The notes under the pieces were generated by a model that did no database searches, was not told the origin of the DNA, and saw only the letters and a program-made list of their open reading frames with translations. Positions 6,455 through 10,564 of a stretch of DNA of 10,564 nucleotides are shown here, piece by piece. Both the position numbers and the translations under genes were made by a program. Positions within the stretch are counted from its first letter, which is position 1, and each line of letters opens with the position of its first letter. The stretch is from Solirubrobacteraceae bacterium (GTDB lineage Bacteria > Actinomycetota > Thermoleophilia > Solirubrobacterales > Solirubrobacteraceae), in NCBI GenBank assembly GCA_023230855.1, contig JALNWQ010000032.1, forward strand, positions 1 through 10,564, in the 5' to 3' direction.

Positions 6455-7488
6455 GCGTCCTCCCCGGGGATCGGCGCGGGCTGACCGGGGGGCGCGTCCC
6501 ACCCGACCTGGCGCCAGCTCCCGCGGGCGGTGCCGACGAGCGCCGTGTGGACCGCGTCGACGTCGAGTGCGAACCCGACGGCCGGCAGGTCGCGGCCGAG
6601 CCGTCCGAGCAGGTCGTCGTAGCGCCCGCCGCCGCCGATCGGGTGGCCGATCCCGGGCGCGAACACCTCGAACACCGCGCCGGTGTAGTACCCCAGGCGT
6701 CGGGTGAGCCCCAGGTCGAGGATGACGTGGTCGACGACGTCCGGGGCGAGCCCCGCCACCAGCTCGCGCAGCCCGGCGGCCGCCCGGTCGATCTGCGCGT
6801 CGCCGGTCTCGGCGACGATCTCCGGTCCGCCGCGGCGCCCGGCCACCTCGGCCAGTCGGGCGGCGACGTCGGGCGCCAGCGCGGCGTCGAGCTCGCGCCG
6901 CAGGCCGACGTGGTCGCGGGTGGCGAGCTCGTGGAGGACCCGGTCACGGGCGTCGGGGGCGACGTCCAGACCCTCGAGCAGCCCGGGGAAGAACGCGGCG
7001 TCGCCGACCGCGACGCGTCCTCCGTCCAGGCCGACGGCGCGGAGCGCGGCGACGAGGACGGTGAGCGCCTCGACCGTGCCGGCGGGCGCGGGCGCCCCGC
7101 ACAGCTCGATCCCCGACTGCAGCACCTCGCGGGCGTCGCCCCGTCCGGGCGTGACCCCGCGGTAGCAGTTGGCGGTGTAGCTCAGTCGGATCGGGGTCGG
7201 CGCGTCGGCGAACCGGGATCCGACGAGACGGGCGATCGGCACGGTCATGTCGGACCGCAGCACGAGCGTCTGTCCCCGCTCGTCGACGGTGTGGAATCGT
7301 GGGCGCGCCGCGCCGTCGGGGTCGACGCCGGCGCGCTCGAGGACGCTCGCGTACTCGACCGCCGGCGTGGACACCTCGCCGTAGCCGTGGTCGCGGTACG
7401 TGCGCCGCAACGCGTCGAGGACGCCGTCGCGCTCGCGCATCTCGTCGGGCAGGACGTCCCGGGTACCGCTGGGGATCGGCAGGGTCAT
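6451..7488 (-). CDS. hisZ: ATP phosphoribosyltransferase regulatory subunit HisZ
   Basis: HisZ is a catalytically silent relative of histidyl-tRNA synthetase that assembles with short HisG and carries the histidine feedback site. The 345-residue product has the class II synthetase fold landmarks IPSGTRDVLPDE (5-16), LRSDMTVPIAR (77-87), NCYRGVTPGRGDAREVLQSGIE in pieces over 107-128, and GGGGRYDDLLGRLG (285-298). It ends soon after that motif and has no C-terminal anticodon-binding domain, which separates it from HisS. Its position directly before hisG, with ATGA overlap, supports the assignment. No strong ribosome site precedes the ATG. It is the first his gene of the run, so an operon promoter, if separate from murA, must lie in 7489-7588; I could not identify one there. 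Confidence 0.95.
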   Translation of the reverse strand: MTLPIPSGTRDVLPDEMRERDGVLDALRRTYRDHGYGEVSTPAVEYASVLERAGVDPDGAARPRFHTVDERGQTLVLRSDMTVPIARLVGSRFADAPTPIRLSYTANCYRGVTPGRGDAREVLQSGIELCGAPAPAGTVEALTVLVAALRAVGLDGGRVAVGDAAFFPGLLEGLDVAPDARDRVLHELATRDHVGLRRELDAALAPDVAARLAEVAGRRGGPEIVAETGDAQIDRAAAGLRELVAGLAPDVVDHVILDLGLTRRLGYYTGAVFEVFAPGIGHPIGGGGRYDDLLGRLGRDLPAVGFALDVDAVHTALVGTARGSWRQVGWDAPPGQPAPIPGEDA

Positions 7489-7550
7489 CGCCGTCCATGA
7501 TCGCGGGTCCGGCGCATCGACGCCGTGCCACCGCGGCGCGCCGGTCCGCG

Positions 7551-7570
7551 GGCGGGGTTCGAGCCCCGCC
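7551..7570 (-). terminator. Hairpin between murA and hisZ, possible terminator or attenuator
   Basis: GGCGGGG (7551-7557) and CCCCGCC (7564-7570) form a perfect 7-bp stem with a 6-nt loop. It lies 18 bases past the murA stop in the 100-bp gap before hisZ. No T-run follows on the minus strand, so termination strength is uncertain. It may reduce read-through from murA into the his operon. Confidence 0.45.
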
Positions 7571-7588
7571 GCGACGGGCCTCCCGGGG

Positions 7589-8899
7589 TCAGCCGATCGT
7601 GACGGTGACGTCCTCGGGAACCCGCTCGATCTGCGCCCCGAGCGCCTTGAGGCGACCGTCGATGTCCTCGTAGCCGCGGTCGATCTGGTCGACGTTGTGG
7701 ATCGTGCTCCGCCCGTCGGCGCAGAGCGCGGCGATGAGCAGGGCCATGCCGGCGCGGATGTCGGGCGACGTCAGCCGCTCGCCACGTAGACGCGACGGGC
7801 CGCTGACGATCGCCCGGTGCGGATCGCACAGGGTGATGTCGGCGCCCATAGACACGAGCTTGTCGGTGAAGACCAGGCGGTTCTCGAACATCCACTCGTG
7901 GATGAGCACGGAGCCCTCGGCCTGGGTGGCGAGCGCGACGGCGATCGACGTGAGGTCGGCGGGGAACGCCGGCCACGGCCCGTCCTGGACCTTCATCTTG
8001 TGCTCGCCGACGTCGCGCCGGGTGCGCAGCTTCTGCTCGCCGGGCACGACGATCGCGCGACCGTCGAACTCCGACCGCAGGCCGAGCCGGTCGAACACGA
8101 GCCGGATCATCCGCAGGTCCTCGGGCTCGACCTCCTCGATCCGCACCTCGCCCCCGGTCACGCCGGCGAGCGCCATGAACGAGCCGATCTCGATGTGGTC
8201 CGGCCCGATCTCGTGCTCGCAACCCCCGAGGTCGCGCGTGCCGTCGACGGTGAGGACGTTCGACCCGATCCCGCCGACCGTCGCCCCCATCTTCGTGAGC
8301 ATCCGGGCGAGGTCCTGGACGTGGGGCTCGCACGCCGCGTTGCCGATGATCGTGCGACCGGGAGTGAGCGCGGCGGCGAGCAGCGCGTTCTCGGTCCCCA
8401 TGACCGACGGCTCGTCCATGAACACCTCGGCGGCCCGCAGCCCGCCGGCGGGCGCGCGCATCTCGATGTCCCGCGAGACCTCGAGCTCGGCTCCCAGCGC
8501 CCGGAACGCGTCGAGGTGCGGATCGAGTCGCCGTCGTCCGATGACGTCGCCACCCGGCGGCGGCATGACGCAGCTCCCGAACCGCGCCAGGAGCGGACCG
8601 GCCAACAGGAACGATGCGCGGATCCGCTCGGCGTCCTCGCGGCTGAGGCCGACCGACCCGTCCACGCCGGCGGCGTTGAGCCGGACGGCATGGGGGTCGA
8701 GCCACTCGACGGTCACGCCGAGCCCTTCGAGCAGGTTGATCATCGACGCGACGTCGCTGATGCGCGGGACGTTGCGCACGACGACGTCGTCGGAGGTCAG
8801 GACGCACGCGGCGAGGATCGGTAGGGCGCCGTTCTTGTTCCCGGCGGGCCGAACGGTGCCGGAGAGCGGGCGCCCACCGTCGATGACGAACTTCTCCAT
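7589..8899 (-). CDS. murA: UDP-N-acetylglucosamine 1-carboxyvinyltransferase MurA (Asp in place of reactive Cys)
   Basis: MurA transfers enolpyruvate from PEP to UDP-GlcNAc, the first committed step of peptidoglycan synthesis in the cytoplasm. The 436-residue product has the usual EPSP-synthase-like double-domain length. Expected residues are present: K22-N23 (AGNKNGA), R94, R123, D315 (FPADLTS), D380 and R382 (SPDIRAG), and R408 (IDRGYEDIDGRL). In the mobile loop the residue matching E. coli Cys115 is Asp118 (PPGGDVIGRRR), as in Mycobacterium tuberculosis and Chlamydia, where it gives natural fosfomycin resistance. The ATG gives the canonical MEKFVIDGG start; GAGGAG lies about 12 bases upstream, which is rather far. 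Parts of the C-terminal half (DLTSIAVALATQAEG, EWMFENRLVF) are divergent, so a MurA paralogue is possible. Confidence 0.9.
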   Translation of the reverse strand: MEKFVIDGGRPLSGTVRPAGNKNGALPILAACVLTSDDVVVRNVPRISDVASMINLLEGLGVTVEWLDPHAVRLNAAGVDGSVGLSREDAERIRASFLLAGPLLARFGSCVMPPPGGDVIGRRRLDPHLDAFRALGAELEVSRDIEMRAPAGGLRAAEVFMDEPSVMGTENALLAAALTPGRTIIGNAACEPHVQDLARMLTKMGATVGGIGSNVLTVDGTRDLGGCEHEIGPDHIEIGSFMALAGVTGGEVRIEEVEPEDLRMIRLVFDRLGLRSEFDGRAIVVPGEQKLRTRRDVGEHKMKVQDGPWPAFPADLTSIAVALATQAEGSVLIHEWMFENRLVFTDKLVSMGADITLCDPHRAIVSGPSRLRGERLTSPDIRAGMALLIAALCADGRSTIHNVDQIDRGYEDIDGRLKALGAQIERVPEDVTVTIG

Positions 8900-8987
8900 T
8901 GGCGGTTGCTGCTCCTCTGGACGGGGACGGGCGGGAACGCTCGCCGCGGACGAACGCGCGGCCGAGGACGGCCGCGGAACGGGCGCA

Positions 8988-8993
8988 AGGCTA
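8988..8993 (-). promoter_or_regulatory. Candidate -10 element for murA
   Basis: On the minus strand this reads TAGCCT, a TANNNT hexamer in the divergent region, about 90 bases upstream of the murA ATG. No convincing -35 lies 17-18 bases further upstream. A 7-bp stem (8957-8963 with 8970-8976) would fall in the 5' leader of the transcript. Confidence 0.3.
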
Positions 8994-9019
8994 CCAGCGC
9001 GTCGGCCGACGTCCCGGTC

Positions 9020-9061
9020 CGACCACCCGGTGCGCGCATGCCGCCCCGGGTGGTCGACCAC
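9020..9061. promoter_or_regulatory. Inverted repeat in the divergent murA/dehydrogenase control region
   Basis: CGACCACCCGG (9020-9030) and CCGGGTGGTCG (9046-9056) are perfect 11-bp arms around a 15-nt spacer. GGT/ACC just outside (9016-9018, 9057-9059) extend the pairing past one bulged base. The right arm overlaps a 12-bp palindrome GTGGTCGACCAC (9050-9061). Another 12-bp palindrome, CGTCGGCCGACG, lies at 9000-9011. Placement between two divergent genes suggests an operator; I cannot name a regulator. Confidence 0.45.
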
Positions 9062-9082
9062 GGCGAGCGCGCGGGCCGCCGG

Positions 9083-9088
9083 TACGCT
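9083..9088 (+). promoter_or_regulatory. Candidate -10 element for the dehydrogenase gene
   Basis: TACGCT fits TANNNT and lies 10 bases before the ATG at 9099. It would give a 5' leader of only about four bases, nearly leaderless, and the only pre-start purine run is a weak GGCGAG. No good -35 lies at the usual distance. A regulator bound at 9020-9061 would sit just upstream. Confidence 0.35.
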
Positions 9089-9098
9089 CTCCGGCGAG

Positions 9099-10217
9099 AT
9101 GCCCGACACCCTGACCATCACCATCCTCGAGGGCGACGAGACGGGACAGGAGCTGCTGGATCAGGCCGTCCGCGTCCTGGACCCGGCCGTCATCGGCGTC
9201 CCGGTCGAGCTGCAGCGCTTCGATCTGTCGCTCGCCCGCCGCCGCGACACGAACAACGAGGTCGTCCACGAGGCCGCCGCCGCGATGCGTCGGACGGGCC
9301 TGGGCATCAAGGCCGCCACGATCACGCCGGAGGGCAAGGACGACGTCGGATCCCCCAACCGCATCCTGCGGGAGGAGGTCGACGGCAAGGTCATCATCCG
9401 CACCGGTCGCCGGATCCCCGGCGTGACGCCCGCGGCGGGGATCCACTTCCCCATCTCGGTGGTCCGCATGGCGATCGACGACGCCTACGGCGCGAAGCAG
9501 TGGCGTGAGGCGGCGCCCACGCCCGAGCATCCGGACGACGAGATCGCCTATCGCACCGAGAAGATCTCGCGCTCGACGTGCCGGGCGGTCGCCGAGTACG
9601 CCTTTCGCACGGCCGACAAGATGCGCGGCCGCGTCTACGGTGGTCCCAAGTGGACGGTGTCGCCGGTGTACGAGGGGATGTTGAAGGAGGAGCTCGATCG
9701 TGCGGCGGCCGCCAATCCCGACGTGAGGTACCAGCCGGTCCTCATCGACGCGACCTACGCCGGGCTGGTGTCCGGCGACGCGGACGGGCCGTTGGTCATT
9801 CCCGCCCTGAACCGCGACGGCGACTGCCTGTCCGATCTGGTCCTGCCGCTGTTCGGCTCGATCGCCGGCGCGGAGTCCACGTTGCTGTCGTTCGACGACG
9901 AGTACGCGCCGCGCGTCGCGATGGCCGAGGCGCCGCACGGCACCGCGCCCTCGCTCTACGGCAAGGACGTGGCCAATCCGATGGCGATGCTCCTCGCCGA
10001 CGCGGCGGTGCTCCACTACGCGTCGCAGATCCACGGCGTCCCCCAGGCGGACGTCGCGTCGCGCGCGATCTACGAGGCGGTCCTCGAGGGCGCGTCGGCC
10101 GGCGTCAAGACGTCGGACCTCGGTGGGTCGTCCTCGACGACCGAGGTCACCGACGACGTCATCGCACGCGTGCGCACCAAGCTCGACGTCTGGTCGTCGC
10201 TCGGCTCCACCCTCTGA
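9099..10217 (+). CDS. Isocitrate/isopropylmalate dehydrogenase family protein, probably isocitrate-type
   Basis: This 372-residue enzyme belongs to the family that oxidatively decarboxylates isocitrate or 3-isopropylmalate with NAD(P)+. ATITPEG (73-79) and GSPNRILREEV (84-94) carry S85, N87 and R91. With R101, R123 and Y130 these match the isocitrate-binding set more than the isopropylmalate one. K184 (GGPKWTVSP) and D217, D242 and D246 (NRDGDCLSD) supply the catalytic lysine and metal ligands. The coenzyme segment APHGTAPSLYGKDVANP (278-294) has Ser and Leu where typical enzymes carry Asp-Ile (NAD) or Lys-Tyr (NADP), so coenzyme choice is open. The length is shorter than the usual E. coli-type enzyme. 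It has its own promoter region and stands alone between murA and the rRNA operon. Whether it is the main TCA-cycle enzyme is unknown. Confidence 0.85.
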   Translation: MPDTLTITILEGDETGQELLDQAVRVLDPAVIGVPVELQRFDLSLARRRDTNNEVVHEAAAAMRRTGLGIKAATITPEGKDDVGSPNRILREEVDGKVIIRTGRRIPGVTPAAGIHFPISVVRMAIDDAYGAKQWREAAPTPEHPDDEIAYRTEKISRSTCRAVAEYAFRTADKMRGRVYGGPKWTVSPVYEGMLKEELDRAAAANPDVRYQPVLIDATYAGLVSGDADGPLVIPALNRDGDCLSDLVLPLFGSIAGAESTLLSFDDEYAPRVAMAEAPHGTAPSLYGKDVANPMAMLLADAAVLHYASQIHGVPQADVASRAIYEAVLEGASAGVKTSDLGGSSSTTEVTDDVIARVRTKLDVWSSLGSTL

Positions 10218-10222
10218 ACGGG

Positions 10223-10252
10223 ACACGGCACCGCCCGGGCGGCGCGTCGTGT
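10223..10252 (+). terminator. Hairpin directly after the dehydrogenase stop codon
   Basis: ACACG (10223-10227) pairs with CGTGT (10248-10252), enclosing the 12-bp palindrome CCGCCCGGGCGG (10231-10242). It begins five bases after the TGA. No T-run follows. It may act with the stronger hairpin downstream. Confidence 0.35.
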
Positions 10253-10289
10253 GGCGACGACCTGGCGGGACACGCCTCGGGATGCGACC

Positions 10290-10325
10290 GGCACGGACCC
10301 CAGGCTCCCGCCCGGGGTCCGTGCC
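10290..10325 (+). terminator. Strong 12-bp hairpin, probable dehydrogenase terminator
   Basis: GGCACGGACCCC (10290-10301) and GGGGTCCGTGCC (10314-10325) are perfectly complementary around a 12-nt loop, 72 bases past the dehydrogenase stop. It lacks a T-run on either strand, as is common for hairpins in GC-rich actinobacteria. In this convergent gap it could stop transcription from both sides. Confidence 0.6.
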
Positions 10326-10473
10326 ACGTGACGACCTCGCGACGCGGCTGACCGAGGCAGGCACCGCGACGACCCAGCCGCGGCGAACCGCGGCCTACCC
10401 GGCGCGCCGGACCCTGGCGACCATGGGCGGACGCCGTCCGCGCGCGGTGTCGCTATCGCGCGGGTGTCGTGGA

Positions 10474-10510
10474 ACGACGAAGGGCGCCCCTTGCGGGACG
10501 CCCTTGTCGT
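10474..10510 (-). terminator. Terminator of the rRNA operon, downstream of 5S
   Basis: Read on the minus strand, AAGGGCGTCCC (10505-10495), a GCAA loop and GGGGCGCCCTT (10490-10480) form an 11-bp stem. ACGAC/GTCGT lengthens it past one bulged C. The single imperfect pair is a G-U wobble in minus-strand RNA but an A-C mismatch in plus-strand RNA, so the structure favours the 5S direction. The 3' side continues as a mildly T-rich CGTCGTTCC. Confidence 0.75.
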
Positions 10511-10517
10511 GAAGCTA

Positions 10518-10564
10518 ATTCCGGCGGCGACCTACTCTCCCAGGCCCTTGCGGGCCAAGTACCA
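10518..10564 (-). rRNA. rrf: 5S ribosomal RNA, 3' part, cut by the window edge
   Basis: Read on the minus strand, the segment begins TGGTACTTGGCCCGCAAGGG and continues to GAGAGTAGGTCGCCGCCGGAA. The GAGAGTAGG motif and the closing helix strand GCCGCCGGAA are characteristic of the last third of bacterial 5S rRNA. About 47 of some 118 bases are present; the 5' part and the rest of the rRNA operon lie beyond the right edge. The exact 3' end is estimated from the helix and could be off by one to three bases. A terminator follows within ten bases. Confidence 0.9.

Noticed and set aside
406..7488. Functional link between a RES toxin that could target PRPP synthetase and the adjacent PRPP-using HisG
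   Set aside because: The toxin's target is unknown, the two units are convergent and separately transcribed, and nothing in the sequence supports more than chance adjacency.
6451..7488. Histidyl-tRNA synthetase (hisS)
   Set aside because: The protein stops after the catalytic-like domain, lacks the anticodon-binding domain, and is fused by overlap to short hisG, which identifies HisZ.
7551..7577. GGGGTTCGAGCCCC, which looks like a tRNA T-arm
   Set aside because: With a seven-base loop only three stem pairs form, and no acceptor, D or anticodon arms are found at the right distances on either strand. It is better explained as the hairpin after murA.
10123..10512. Small plus-strand open frame after the dehydrogenase
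   Set aside because: It overlaps the dehydrogenase end, several hairpins and the rRNA terminator, and its product is Arg/Thr/Pro-rich without motifs.

Overview
The window is very GC-rich, with short or overlapping gene junctions and several starts other than ATG. This points to an actinobacterium. Two features fit a deep-branching lineage such as Thermoleophilia better than Streptomyces or Mycobacterium: a short HisG paired with HisZ, and a HisA that lacks the PriA signature. That placement is inference. Apart from the MurA substitution and the toxin-antitoxin pair, most of the window is housekeeping.

Layout. Positions 1-369 hold no gene I can support, but contain a C-rich, T-poor stretch and a 10-bp tandem repeat (115-152). 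A plus-strand toxin-antitoxin pair follows (406-1430): an Xre/MbcA-type antitoxin and a RES-domain toxin joined by a 4-nt CTGA overlap, behind a probable leaderless promoter. From 1529 to 7488 the minus strand carries a compact histidine operon transcribed right to left: hisZ-hisG-hisD-hisB-hisH-hisA-hisF. Five of its six junctions overlap; only hisA/hisF has a gap. Upstream of it on the same strand is murA (7589-8899), with a hairpin between murA and hisZ. A 199-bp divergent control region (8900-9098) with several inverted repeats separates murA from a plus-strand isocitrate/isopropylmalate-family dehydrogenase (9099-10217). The right edge contains the 3' end of a minus-strand 5S rRNA gene and its terminator, so an rRNA operon converges on the dehydrogenase gene.

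How the genes work together. HisZ and HisG form the first, feedback-regulated enzyme of histidine synthesis. HisA, then HisH with HisF, carry out the middle steps, and HisB and HisD act near the end. hisC, hisI/hisE and a histidinol-phosphatase are not in the window and must lie elsewhere. MurA starts peptidoglycan precursor synthesis and carries Asp where most MurA proteins have the fosfomycin-reactive Cys. The RES toxin and its antitoxin form a self-contained accessory module convergent to the his operon. I found no CRISPR array, transposase or complete tRNA, and no clearly undescribed system. The most distinctive items are the CTG-start RES toxin, the MurA Cys-to-Asp change, the N-terminally extended HisH, and the dehydrogenase with atypical coenzyme-site residues.
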